Assembly: GCA_000469685.2 (NCBI GenBank)
Contig: LS997562.1
Coordinates: forward strand, 28,476,177 to 28,540,176
Direction of reading: 5' to 3'
Source of the DNA: Haemonchus contortus
Lineage: Eukaryota; Nematoda; Chromadorea; Rhabditida; Trichostrongylidae
Length of the DNA: 64,000 nt
Part shown: positions 35,963-49,500 of the stretch, piece by piece
Layout: every line of letters starts with the position of its first letter
How positions within the stretch are numbered: the first letter of the stretch is position 1
Program-made: the position numbers and the translations under genes
Notes under the pieces: model-generated
Told to the model about the DNA's origin: nothing
Seen by the model: only the letters and a program-made list of their open reading frames with translations
Database searches by the model: none

Positions 35963-36044
35963 ATGTCCCAGTGCTCTCTAATCGGCGACTCTGTCCCACC
36001 CCGACGCCCCTCGCATATTCCTGCATTCGACGGTCCGCTCCCTG
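35963..36044 (+). CDS. vab-10: vab-10 candidate first exon 1a
   Basis: ATG at 35963 opens a 27-codon frame (MSQCSLIGDSVPPRRPSHIP, then AFDGPLP) ending at CCTG|GTAAGC with one base of the next codon. That phase fits the CH1 exon at 37565 exactly (G+AC = Asp). The frame remains open upstream of this ATG. A Pro-rich N-terminal leader before the actin-binding domain is normal in spectraplakins. Start choice is inference; a longer open frame in another register (35731-36048) overlaps. Confidence 0.45.
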
Positions 36045-36129
36045 GTAAGCTCCCCCACTCACTCTCTCACGGCCTCCCAACTGCACACACACAATTCGAA
36101 GAGACCTCCCATCCGTCCATGATCCTGTC

Positions 36130-36226
36130 ATGGAACGACTCACCACCCCCTATGCCGATGGCTATTGTGATCCACTTGAGGTAGAAGTCCTTGAGCACTA
36201 TGAGATCAACAGGGAGCGCCACAAAG
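36130..36226 (+). CDS. vab-10: vab-10 candidate first exon 1b
   Basis: ATG at 36130 encodes MERLTTPYADGYCDPLEVEV, then LEHYEINRERHK, and ends AAAG|GTAAGC in the same phase as exon 1a. Joined to 37565 it gives [18 protein letters not shown], which matches the [17 protein letters not shown] context of dystonin/MACF1. This makes it the better-supported 5' exon. The frame is open back to 36049, so an upstream in-frame extension is possible. Confidence 0.65.
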
Positions 36227-37564
36227 GTAAGCCTTATTTCGCCCTTTTCACGCATGATCATATTCATTTTATTGGAATCGCTTGTGTGCTTTCATTTGCC
36301 CTATTGGGGGCGACAGTTGGCTGACATCGGATTTGCGTCGATTTCAAAATTGCCGCTCTTTCGTAACTGAGTTCCCTAACGGGGAGGACGTCGATTTCGG
36401 CATTGCAACTGACTAATTAATGAAAGCCTTGTGTAAACATTTCCATGCATTTTGTCATCAGCTTGTTGCCGGCATCGCTCTTTTAGTTCAGCGATTAAAG
36501 ACAAAACACAGGCATTTTGAAGGGGTTTCACCATTTAAATCACTATTTATTTTTTATTTATTTCTTTATTTTTGCACCGCAGCAAGTTTATTTACGGGTT
36601 TCGGCATTTGAAATACTTTTTGCTTCATTGCTGTTCAATTTCGGGAGGAAAAACTGATCAGGATAGGGTTTCCTTGGTAAGTTCCGTCGTAGTTGTAAGT
36701 TAACCCGAAAACTTGTGCCTTCCACACTTAATTACCTAGGGAATAAGGGCAAAGACGAAGGTCAGGGTGAATTCTAGAAAACAGTTTTGTTTGTGTGATT
36801 GGGAAGTTTGCTACAAAAGAAAGTGTTTTGAAGAAACTCTACAAGAAATGCACTATTACTTCACCCACTCCTTTGAGCCTCTTACTTTCTGGGGGCCAAT
36901 CCCAAACCTTCCCCCGGCTTTCCCTTTTTGGATTGGATTTCGTAGGAGCGTTTTCATCGTTGGTAGCCGACAAAGCGGTCCTTCCGTTTGTCCGTTCAAT
37001 AGACAACTGTTTGGTTTACTTTTTTTTTTACATTTTGCTGTCCGGCAGCCTTTTCATTGGTATAACTTCCCTTTTCCGCTGAATTCGAAAGGACTTATTT
37101 GCACCCAGTACGGGCGCATACCAATACGCAGCCATGGGTGATATTCCAAGGTGGTGCGTATCAATAGATTGCATTGATAATCCGTGGCGGATTTCTGTCA
37201 AACACGTGTCGGGGCAATTTTCACGGCTAGTTGTCGCAGGACACTGGGTCGTAATGTGGCGTTCAAGGTTATCCCTCACTTATATATTCTCAGTGGGACA
37301 ATCGACCCCATAATAATCCCTGAATGGGAACCTTAATTGCCCAGTAGGATGAAGGGCTCCTATCTGGGATAACTACAGCAGAATGTTCGTTTCTTCGATC
37401 AAAGATATAGCACTATTTGATCGGTCAATGGTGGTCAGCAGAGCGCGATGATGTTTACCCGCTATCGCAGTTTGGCTCGGTATCAATGGGTTTCCTTTGA
37501 GTTTACCTTTCATATCAAGACAGAGGATTGTAACTGTGTTGATCACTTCAAATGATTATTTCAG

Positions 37565-40500
37565 ACGAACGTGACGGAATTCAAAAGAAAACCTTTACAA
37601 AATGGGTAAATAAACATTTGGCTAAGGTGAGTATTTCTTCGTTGTTTACTTTTCGCTCTTCTTCTGCTCACTATTTGAATCTTGATACGATTTTGAAGTG
37701 TGTGTTGTCTGTTCACTCGAAATATCTTGGTTTTTCATCTTCGCCTCATATCTTCGGTTTGATCGATGATGATTGACCTTGTCTTTTGACCGATTCAAGG
37801 CTTTTCGTGATGATAGTTTTTCGTGCACATCAGTTGGGTGATATTTTGAACGTAGGCAAAGATGAGTTGATTATTCACCAGTAAAGCGTAAATGAGGAAA
37901 ACGGGTGGTTTTCCGATTAGGATTGGTCGAGAATGATTCGTTTCCTCTCAGCTGGTAAACCAAAGAGCTATACCTGGGGTGGCGAAGTGCCATTTGCGTG
38001 TGAATCTATGAACACGTGGTAATGTAGGGAATCAGATAGGTAAACAGTGCCCTTTGTTATTTCCTTTATGCGATTATGTGCATATGTGACGAATCGATTA
38101 ATGTGATTTGGGAACTGTTGTCCGAATCGTCCTTTTTTCCAAAACACCTCCTAACACTCGTAACGCTTAATTCGTATTGTGAAATTTTCGTTCTGAACGC
38201 AAACAAAGTCAAAGCATAACCAAATCGGCTTTCATCTTTGATCTTCATTATCTGATTTTTCGTAGATTAATCTATGTCTTGCTATGCGTAAAGCCCAATA
38301 CGACAAGAGAGCGGGATGTTGTTAACGTTCCTTTTCCACCACATTTCCAAGATCATAAATTCAGACATAAACTTGAGAACCTCACCTTTATGGAGTATGT
38401 AAGGGAGCAATGGGCATCGGGAATTGCCATGTAAAGTGAACTAAAAATGCAAGTATATTTCTATGAGTTATAGAAGAGCTAAGAGACCATTGGTGATCTT
38501 TGATCTGTGGCCTTCCCTGGTGAGAGGATCACGCAATTTGAATTGCATTCAGTATCGTAGAGAATTTCTTTTCGAGTCTGGTTTTCGCTTAAAAAAGCCG
38601 TAAAAGGGTTGTAGTCGGTGCTGCGGCTCGATTTGCCATTACGGCAGCTCCGCCTCAAGTATATTGTGCAAGGTTTCAAGTGGTATCTGTCTATCGACAG
38701 AATACCATGTACATCCTTCTCAAGATGGAAACGGTGAATCTGAGATGGGTATAGTTAGGAAGAGGTATTGTAAGTAATGGCATTGAGAAAAAAGATTACG
38801 CAGTGTCAATAGATTCTATTATCTTTGGCCTCTCCACCTATACCAGCTGTCATTAGCAGATTTGTCGTTTCTCAATCTCTTTTTGCTTTCTTCTCAAAAT
38901 TATTCTGTTTAAACTCGTAGTGATTGGTATTCTAAAATTATACTCGGTCCACAATTTCGCATGGAAATTTTGTGCGAAAGTTCAGAAACCCGATTATTCA
39001 TTCCAAAATCCAGTCATGTAAACTAGTTTATTCTGTAATGTCGATAATGATAGTTGCTAGAACAACTCTCGTTCATTGAACTATCTATTCGTTGTTCATT
39101 CCGCCATTCCATAGACATTAATTCAATAAGTTCCGTATGGTATGCATGGCAGGCTATGAGTAATCAAAGTTTCGTTGGAATGACGGGTGTCAATATGCGT
39201 GTGAAAAATTGCGAAATTAAAATCGTTAGATTCATGTGGTGGTGTTCTCTGCTGATTTTTGACGCCTGTTGAATGTGATGGTTCATACATCGATTTATCG
39301 CTTCCAAACATAATTGACTTGTTGGTATGATGAGCTTTTAATTCTTCAACTTCAAAGCACAGGTGTGTATTGCCACTTATGTTGTCTTCAAATGAATAAG
39401 GTATGGATGTAAAACCACTTTAACTCCCCAGTTAGGAAGGACAGGTATGCAAATTAAAATTGTCAGTTCGTGAACACGGGTTAAAGATAAGAATCGGGAA
39501 CCAGCTGCCTGCCTCAAGGCGGGCTCTTTTGTGTATATTTCGGATGTCTCGGGTGAACACCTTCGCCGTTAAGCAGACTTCCAAGACAGGTTGGAAGAAC
39601 ACCAGGACGGGAGCAGGAAAGTGTAATTTACTGATTCCTCATTTGCTCTTCCATTATTGAGGAGGAAGCTTTAGCTCCTTTTTGAGTAAGGATACCATGA
39701 AACGTTTTCGCAGAAGTGCTTGTTCTCAAGCGCGAAAGCTTGATTATCTCTCAGTGTAGAGTAGTCCTGGGCAGTGAGTTCGCATCTAAAAGACGCACTA
39801 GTAAAATGTGGGTGCTGTCAAAGGTAGGAGAGCTGAACCGTACAGAAATCTTTTCACACTATACCTAGATCCTTTTTGAATTCAAACTAATGTTCTGCAT
39901 TTTCAAGTTGCCTCGGCCAAATGTAAGTAGTTGCCTCCTTGTTCAACAGAATTCGTTGTCTTTTTGTGCTTCTTCATCTATCAAAGCGAGAGCACAAGTT
40001 TCGTAATCTCATGAATCATCCATCATGGAAAAAAAAACTTTTGATTTCACTCGAGGCCAAATTTGATTCGCAATCATTCGTTTTGTCATTTCTCTGGCTC
40101 AAAAGGCCTCAAGACTCTCGTGTCAAAAAAGGCAAGTGAGTAGTTCATTCTGGCCAATGGAGTGTAGTTGAGTTATGAAGCTGTTTTGATAACATATACT
40201 GGCTGCTCTCGATGTTTGTAAAGGGATGAATTCATGGCCGCATTCAGTATATGCTCAACCGATGAGCGCTTCAATGACTACTACACTACTCCTCACCGTT
40301 CAAGCAGTTCCTCGAACGAAGGTCACTTTTATTCGTGGCAGAGTTCAAGGCTGAATTAGTGGTCAAGGCTGTATCCTCAGAAGCTGCCTATGCCACTGAT
40401 CCATTTCCTTCGGTCCCCGCGGAGCATTTGAACAGTTTTTAGGTTGCGGAAATCCTGTTGTTTTGTTGCTCTGCTTTACTTTGACCTGGTAGGAATCGAG

Positions 40501-43500
40501 GGAAGCGAATTCCCAGACGATCGATGAAGTCTTATCATCTGTTTAAAAAATACTCATAGCAATAGGTAAACTAACTTTTAGTACCGCTTCTGACCTAGAA
40601 TGACTTACTGAACCGTGATTATTTTTTGTTATGAGCTCTGGTGGAGAAACTCACCTATCTTACATACATAGGTCTGTCTAGTTTAGAACTGTCTAGTTGA
40701 GAATCATCCTGCTAGAGATCCTTCGGATTCATAGGTAGGTCTGCCGCATAGTAAAGTTAGTTCAGTTTGCTGATCAATTCCGTTGTGAGTGTCCTCTTCC
40801 AATCGTAGTGTTAGTAGGGGTTTGAGTCATGTTCGCGACGGAGATCAATCTATGCAGAATTAAGTGCTTTTCACCCCCAGTTCAGTCTGGTAACACTCCC
40901 TAGGCTAGTTGGGAATGTAATTGTACAAAGTGCGCCAATACAATTACTCCGGTGAACAAGCCCAGCAATAATACCCGTCGAGAACAACTCAATCTTGCAT
41001 TTTTTTGGTCCGCTCATTAGTGCCAGATTCATCTAAAGCGATTGAAATACTGTGTAGGGAAACGGTTGGCTCGCATGAACCATTGTATAGATCGATCACC
41101 TATTCAATTCATACCCAAATCTGCACGAAAGTAGGGTAGAGGCGTTAGAGATTGGATTTGTCACCATCACAAACCCTGCCCTTTCTCCCACTCCTTATAG
41201 CCACACCATATTATCCTCGATTGGGAAAAGTTCTCGCCAATTTTGGTGGCCGGCGGTGCACCCACACTAATAATAGTAGATTAATTAAATCGATGATAAA
41301 ACTAAATAATAAATTACTTTCCACGTTAGCGGCTATCACCAATTCTGCTGACCATAAGATCAACGAGAAGGCGTGCATACAAAGCCGAAGCAAATCGTGA
41401 TCTGAGTTGAAGCGTGGCCGCGTTCATTGAGATGGAAACCTGATCACTGAATTCACTTTGCAATACTGGCATGAGTGCTTTTCTGAAGAAAAATCATTGG
41501 CAATAAAAGGAATCGAAAAGGGGAAGGTTTGATCCCTTCATGGAACCTAGGGAACCAGATCTAGAGACTGATTCCCTCTTATAAAACTAGCTGATGCGCG
41601 ATTAGTCCGAGCTGTAGCTTCTCCGAAATTCACTGGCAATGAGTAATCGCTTATCAAAGCCTCTCCAAACATAGTAGCCACTGCTGCATCCCTTGTCGAA
41701 GCTTCGGATGTGTACTGTTGCTCGGCAGTCAAATTTAGGTCCAAGTGCATTACCTCCAGTTTCTCTACGCCTGATCACTCAATTGCCTCACAATCAGTCC
41801 CCTTGTTTTCATCCCTAGTTTAATCCTCGTTTTGCTTGTCTAGATTTGGTGCCTACTCACTCACTCGATACCGACGAAATCATCAGTGAATCTGAGATAT
41901 GCGGTACTCTCGACATTTAGATAAACGGAATTCAGTGGCTGTGAAGATTATCGGAAGCTTCGTTTCGATTCGTTCCATATTCTGTTGCCACCATGAGAAC
42001 CTGTTTTATTTTGATCACCACTTCTTTGTGTGTATCCACAGTAATACGGTTCCATTCCTAGCTGCTTGAGTTTTTTTGACACTGAAGTGAGCTAGAAAAA
42101 CTCATGGTTTTTCAACGGCTTTACATATTGGCGACCATGACGCCGCTGATCGGGGCAGCTATTCCTTGAGTTATCAGTCGCAAAAAATGCAGCTGGCTAT
42201 CAAGTAAATAGCATAATGGAAAATAATGATCATTAGTTCTATTTGGAAATGATCAAGCGGATATTAAAAACGTACGCCAGTTAAGTTTCTCAGGATACGT
42301 ACAGAAATCAAAACCTCACCTCTTTTGTATGAGGCGATGTATTGAGTCCGTATTAGACCAAAAGGGTGGAAAAAACACCAAACGTTCCATTGATAATGGG
42401 ACCATTTTCTTTTTTGAAACTCGAAGCGACTCCCTCTTCTTATAGCTAGACAAAAACAAACATTGGTGGGGCCTAAGCTCTGGTACAAAGCGAACCAAAG
42501 CATTAAACGTACGAAGATTGCGTTTTTTATCTTTTTGCACTGTTTCTTCGTTAAGCATGTCAATATTGACTGTAATTCTCGTTCATGCTGCGTGGTAGGA
42601 ACAGCTTCAAGGAGAGGATTTTTTTGATTGTGTTTGTCTACACTGGGTTTTCCACACGTGAGCGAATTGTTACTATTCTTTGCTTGCTTACTCTGATACG
42701 AAAAAAGCTAGGCCTTTGCGAAATCAGCATAGAAATAGCTTCTTTCTGCAGATTCCACAGCAAAACATATTCAAGTAGAATAGTTCCCAACGCTGCATAT
42801 ACGCTTCTATATCCCGGTTGGTTTTTGGTTTAAGGATGATGGCCTTCTCGAACCAAGAAACTTCACTTTTTCACTGGCGTCTACTACGAATTCCGAAGGA
42901 AGGAATCTAACGGATTGATGAAAGGGCATGATGATATGCATAGTGAAGGGTCAGGTCGAAAGGAAAGGCGAGCGCTGTCGAATTCATTTACGAAGCCGTC
43001 TGGTACTGTCTGTTGTTACTGGTAGTTGTTTTCTTCTGTCGTAAGGACCGTGGTGGAGGTTGTAAGTACGCAACTTCCATACTGCTCATGTCGATTGATC
43101 TTGTCAGAATCCAGTATTGAATGGGCATTTTTTGATGAATGCATCGATACATCGCTAAGCTTCTACATTTTTTGCAATATGTGATGTTGGAGATAGCGCA
43201 GTTTCGCATTCTCAAAGGTCTGGACATTTCAGTTTTTTGTCTTTTGTCCTTCAGCTTCAACATATGCGTGCAGTTCGGCACGTTATCGGCAATATTGTGG
43301 CCACTCGAATTCCAACTTATCGATTCGATGCATGAATCATCAAATTTCCCGAAAATCAGTCATCCAGTGAAGGGTGAATTTTGGTTTCGCTACTTCAAAA
43401 ACCAATTCACATGTTGAAGGAAAGATTCTCCTTGCTCCCAGTTCTCAGATGCCCATTTTGATGACAAGTGAACTGCATGATCAATCGTGCAGTATTGACA

Positions 43501-46500
43501 CGCAATACAAGGGCTGATTCACCCCATTATGTTAGGCCGACAACTGAACTCGATTTTTTACGAACTGACAGGACGTCGAAACACATTAAGCAGTTTGGCT
43601 TTCCGTACTCCTCGACAACGTTATGAACACTACCGGCATACTTAGTCTCTATTCATAGTATTCATAACTCCAAAGTAAATGTCTTTGATGGGGATGTTTT
43701 CCTCGGTCGATTGCTAGAGTATTCTATAGCGATCATGATGTAATTTCAAATTGAGAAGCATTCTCATGTCTTCGGCTTCAAAAACTGGTTTTCCAAAAAA
43801 TCCCTCAGAAAAAAGTTTTCCTTGTTGTAAAATGCTTCTACAAAATGACTGTTCGCATGTTCTGAACTGCACACACGAATCATGGAGGGAGCTTTGCTTT
43901 CAGTTCCGGCAGTTTCATTAGAAAGGGGACAGAATAGTTTTTCGTCCCAAGTCATTGTGTGCGGTATTCTTAGTCACATCAATTGCAAGCTTTCAATGAA
44001 ACAATACTGCTCAGGGACTGTTTAATACTTTGTTTCTCAGAGCTTCCCTGACTGATTCGACTGTATTGATGGCAGTATTTGTAATACTATCATTAAGATG
44101 GCTAGATTCTTTGTGGTGAATAGTTCGATCAGGTGGCTGACGAAAAGAACTGGAACGGTTTTGCGATGAAAGTTGAGCATGCATAAGCAAGGAGCGTAAC
44201 ATGCCTGACGAATTCTTCTTAGCCCAATGTTCCGCCTGAGAAAGCGCTGCTCGTTGTGTCAATAGAGGGGTGCGGTTAATAACGAAATAAAGGCGCAGTA
44301 CACGATAAAATAATAGTTTTTGAGATTTTCCCATGGGCTTAATTCGAGGTCTCCTCGTATACCATATTTGGCGCTGTTAGGTTGAGAAACGACCTAGGGA
44401 GTCATAAACGCTCAAAGATTGTCTTCGGACAAGTTCACCGGCATTGTAGAGGCTGTAGCGAGCTTAAGGGAACTCATGTATCAAGTTCAAACAACTTGTC
44501 ATAAACCATGGCGACAGTGGAAGGCACTTCAGTATAGTTCTAGCTTGATGTAGTCAGTTCTTTGCGTAATTGGAACAACTGCGATTAAGGCAAGAGTTAC
44601 TGAAGAGAAACTGGGAAGTGAACACCTCATCCTGCAGATTTTCGACGTACTTAGAGTTGAAGGGTGTAGCTTCTTCTTAACTTCTTCTTCGAGGTTTAAT
44701 TTACCCATCCATCAAGTTAGAGGGGTGACTGCATTCAATTTCGATTTTTTTCCAATTCATTTTTCTCCGGTAGGTTCACCCGCTCTTATCTATGGAATTT
44801 TAGGGTACACGAAATAAAGGGTTTATCGGTTCGAGGGGGTCGTGGCGCAATAGTTCACCTAGGGAACATGGATGTGAGCTCTAAAGTGCAACAGAATATG
44901 TCTTGCATAAAGGCTCAAATCGTAGGGTTTATGAACTTCTGGATAGGTATATATAGGTAGTTGCCGACGGAAAAGGACAATGTTTTTTTTCTAAAAGTCG
45001 CTAAACAAATTTCTCTCATTCTCTTCTCATTTTTCATGTTTCCACCGTAACCCTGCTTCCATGTGAAATTCTAACTGAAAAAGCCGATATTCATTCGAAA
45101 ATCCTGTCGTTTGCAGGACGTGTCAAGGTCTAATTGTGCCCTGTGGGTTCAGTGCCATTCCATGGGTTAGAAATAACTTTTCGGATGCTGGGATCCAGCA
45201 CTTGATACGCTTGTTGTACAACATGCAACAAGGTTTTATCATCTAATAAAAGTCGCGTTCATAGGTGTAATCCTTGCGGGAATCTCAACTGTTTTCGTAT
45301 CATGCTGACTTTGTATTAAAGGGGTGCCGAGTTCACGATATACGTTAGCGGCCTCAGAAAGGGCATTCATGGTAATTAATCATAACTTTGTGATGGGTTT
45401 TTTCTTGGACAATCTGCGGTGGTCGTCACGGAGGTGAGAAGTGATGGCGTCCTTGAGTTTTATTTATTGGGATTTTCACCTCTTGGACTGCCAGCAGTTT
45501 GTAGATAGTAGCCATAGAGGGAATGGGCTCGATTTGATCATTATGACTTGCAGATTTTCCCAATTACATGTTCCTAAATGCAATTCGAAGTCGTAAAAAG
45601 ACATGTCACCTGTTTTATTCGCATACTTTTATCTCACGCCCAAAAATGTGGTATTGCTCATATTTATTCTCGGTGAACATCCTTTCTATTTATAGGACGC
45701 TCGCGTCTGTCTGTCTGCCTGCCTGCCTGTCGTTCTTTCTCATAATTTAGTACTACCTGAGGTAGCACCTGGAGAAGTCGGTTCAAGTTTGTAATGAACG
45801 GAACATAGGTTAAGATCAATTGAACATAATGAGTTAGGCGAGCTCCCCTTACTCGGCAAGGAGCATGCATGCACTGGAGTTGACGGTTCGGAAAGCATAA
45901 TACCTGCTTTGGTTTCGCCAAAGCTCAGACACCGGGAAAGAATGAGCGGTGGTGAGCAAAGGTCAACGAGTAGAGTATAATCCTCTAACTATGAGTGAAG
46001 CGCCCTCAAAATGGACTGTGCTTGCTAAATAATTTTATAAGTCGATTCGATGAAGACTGTAGACCAGAAACGAAGTAGTAGAAATGAGAAGATTTGCCTT
46101 CGCTATACATGCGTAAATTTAGCGAAGCTCTGCCTGCCGTGGGCAGGGCGTGTGCTAAGACGTGGGATGCTTTTTTCGAAAACGCTCTTTGTTGAGATGC
46201 ACGCGTAAGCATACGTAGCCCAACTGGTGAACCATGAATGTAGTTAGGCAACTGCTTGACCTCTTTCCTTATTCGAAGTTTTACATTTTCTGCCTATGGC
46301 ACGGCTTGAAGCATGTGTGGTTTTTCTAAAAGCTGCGATAATGAAGGGATGCAGGGTTCATTCTTGTTGGGACCTTGGAATTTTAATCACTACATCCATA
46401 ATCGAAAATCGAATTGTACCATTTTCTCAACAGGAGGGGCTAGCCAGTAATGGGAGTTCGATTTTTCATATGCTTATGTTTGAGTACTGCCGTTGAGGTT

Positions 46501-49500
46501 CAAATATTCTGTGGTTAGGAAGGCAAAAACATGGAATCAATCAGCGGATGCTGTATCTAGTAAATGTGCTGCCGCAATGCGAAGTATGCCGTTCCACTAG
46601 TCAGATTGAAAGATAGAGTTGTTGCGTCTTTAGAGGAAAAATTGGACGGAAATACTGACGCGACCTCCCTTCCCTCCATTCCATGCTGCATTTGATTATA
46701 GACTTAGAAAATGTTTGGTGAATGAATTAATTACTACTATAACTACTGTCATTGTGATTGAAATAATGGAGTTCGAATTGCGGGTTGACCAAATTTACCA
46801 TCATCCATGGTATCTTCTCTGTATAGGCGTGTATCGGAGAAAACAGCTTCTGTCTAACAGGCTTCCACTCTCGATAACGTTAGTCGCATTGCTATGTTTG
46901 ACTTTAGTTTCTGTTTTCAGGCTGAATGTAAAGTAAATGATCTCTTCGTCGACTTACGAGACGGTTTCTCACTTATCGCTTTACTTGAAGTTCTTACTGG
47001 TGACAGATTGGTTAGTTACCTTTTAAGATAGTTTTTCAACAGATTTTAGACAATCATTTTCAGCCTCGAGAAAATGGTTACACTCGCTTTCATAGAATAC
47101 AAAATGTACAGTACTGCCTTGACTTCCTGAGAAAAAAGAACGTGAGTAGTTTATTGGAATGCATCTTTGCTTTGTGAATTCTTTTTGTGGTTCATCTCAG
47201 CTTACTTTTATAAGGCTAGTAGCCTTTGGATTTAATAATCTCTGTATTGCCTACATACATCATTCATTCTTGACTCAAGATCAGTTCTCTTGTGAGATTC
47301 CTTTCTCGTCACTGATTATGTTTTCTTTTTAGCTCCCTTTTCTATTGCTTTCTCACTGTCAAACAGAGGCTCTCCTTGTAAACGTCTTAAACAGCTATCT
47401 TTGAAAAGACAGCTCTTTTTTATTGTATATCAAATGCCATAGGTTTGGATGGCATTCATATTCGTTGGGTATGAGATCATTTCATTGAACTCAACCGATT
47501 GGCCCTCTTCAACACGCTCAATATTCGTTCCACTAAAACTAGAAAACCTTGGCTCTAACGTTCATCATCATTATTATTATCGTCGAAAGTATCATCAAGC
47601 TTCAAGCTCTAATTGCTTTGAGTTATGTCAGCAGTTAGATTTGTCGGGCTTGAGATTTGTTTCTGACAGACATTCTGCAAAATTCTGCTTCGATTATTTA
47701 TTGAACTGAGATCTCTTTTCGTTCTTTCATTTTCCAGAATCTTGCGTGACGACTGCGAATCCGGCTTTCATGTTTGGGAGGTAAAGAGGAAGGGAGACGG
47801 GAAGTACTATCGGTTTTGTGTAATCGATTCGGGCCACTCGCCTCGTTTTTAAGTTCTAGCGTTCTTCATACAGCTCAATCGATATAACTATTTTGGATAA
47901 CTATTTTTGGCATGTTCCAAATGTTGATTCTTCTGTTCCTGTATTTCTTTCTTGCTGCTGCATTCTGCTACATTTCTTCGTGCGTGGCGTCCCTCTCGCC
48001 GCGACGCGACATTTTCGATACTACTGCGCCACACCCACAAAGGAAGAGGGAGATGCCCCGAAAAACATGACCCTACTATACTCAAATACTCTTCAAGATC
48101 GACTATGCTCATAGCAGTATACACGCCCCGATTCCTTAGCGTTTCATTTGTACATCTAAACGAAATGAAATTTGTAATCTATTCACTCGGTACACCAGGG
48201 CTTCACAGCCTGGAAGAATCTGTTTTCGAAATGCCTGCGGAAGTGAGTGATTTTTATCGATTGCTGGCATAGGAAATGCTCTGCGATAGTTTTGCTGGTC
48301 CAGGTTAAATTTGTATATGAAAGACAGACTTCTCTTGGGAACTTGACGAGTGAAAACTCCGCTGTTGTGAATGTTAGTGAGTATATCTAGACAAAAGTAT
48401 CTTTCAACGCAAAGCAGGGCTTCAGCAGACGAGTGGAGAGAGTTTTGTTTCAATCCAATCTAGGTTCTCCACACCTTCTTCACACAGGGCCATGTGGTCT
48501 TGAAATATTCTCCAAACACTATATAGCTCTATTATATCTGGGCATCATTTGCAAAATTTTAAAAAAATGTGAGGATAGTCACCCTCCGGCTATTATTTTG
48601 CCCGCAGGCACCTTGGAATATTGGGTGTTTGACACAATATAGTAGTTTCCTCCTTCATCAATTTTTACTTTCAATTTCACGGCCAGCAGTAATTCATGCT
48701 TTGTTCACATAATGTTCAGATCCTTCCGATCGAGTTGATTTTGCTTCCCTATTTTGAAATGTGACGAATTTTCTATTCCATAGAACCGGTAGTGGTTCAA
48801 TGAGTTTATTCGGTAAGAAAAGTTAGCAGCCAACCAACTAAAGGCACACTTCGCGATAACAATGGTTTCTGAGTTCTCTCCCTAGAAATACCCAGTGGAA
48901 TAGTCAGTGGCCCCCAAGGGTAACAGGAGGGTCGCTATCGGGTTTAAGAACTCAACAGCTATGGCATAGTGGGAGCCTCAATACGGGAGTGTTTTTTAAA
49001 CTTATGCTTACGAATAGGTGAACTCTAAAGAACTTTTTGCTCACTGTAGTCAGCTGTTTACGCCAGGACCCCACGTACGCAGCGATACACGTTGTATAGC
49101 TCGTCCAAACACCCCCTCTATTTAATTTTTCTGGTCTCATTCTCAGCCAACCCCCTTTTTAACATTTTCTTCGAAGCCCTTTATCAATCCGGAAACGCCG
49201 AACCGCGCACTTTCTGTATCGCGCATCTGGATAAGCCAGAATAACCGTGAATTGTGCCTTTAATTGGAGTCACCTCACAGGCTAGTGAGTGATGGTGCAA
49301 AGTAATCTGATTTGGTATCATAATAGTGCATACTTTCAAGGGACTCTCATATGTGTTCATGCTAAGGTGACCTTTCTTTCTTTTCGAATCTCTGGTCAAA
49401 TGAAATCTCGGCGATATCCATGACTCACATCTTAATGGGCCGGTGTGAACGCCTTTACTGCATGAAAATATCTCCAACTTCTACCATGTTTTCTCAAGCT

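Larger units (their letters stand above)
37627..46920 (+). other. 9.3-kb vab-10 intron within CH1
   Basis: No additional vab-10 exon recognised. Antisense coding-like segments occur at 41.5-42.6 kb and 43.7-44.3 kb and are listed separately. The remainder is AT-rich, with a CTGT/CTGC simple repeat at 45705-45730. Confidence 0.6.

Noticed and set aside
35811..36146. 111-codon minus-strand frame
   Set aside because: Lies antisense over the vab-10 first exons, whose phases and splice sites explain the sequence.
44836..44880. tRNA-like GGTCGTGGCGCAATAG motif
   Set aside because: No B box or cloverleaf partner sequence downstream.
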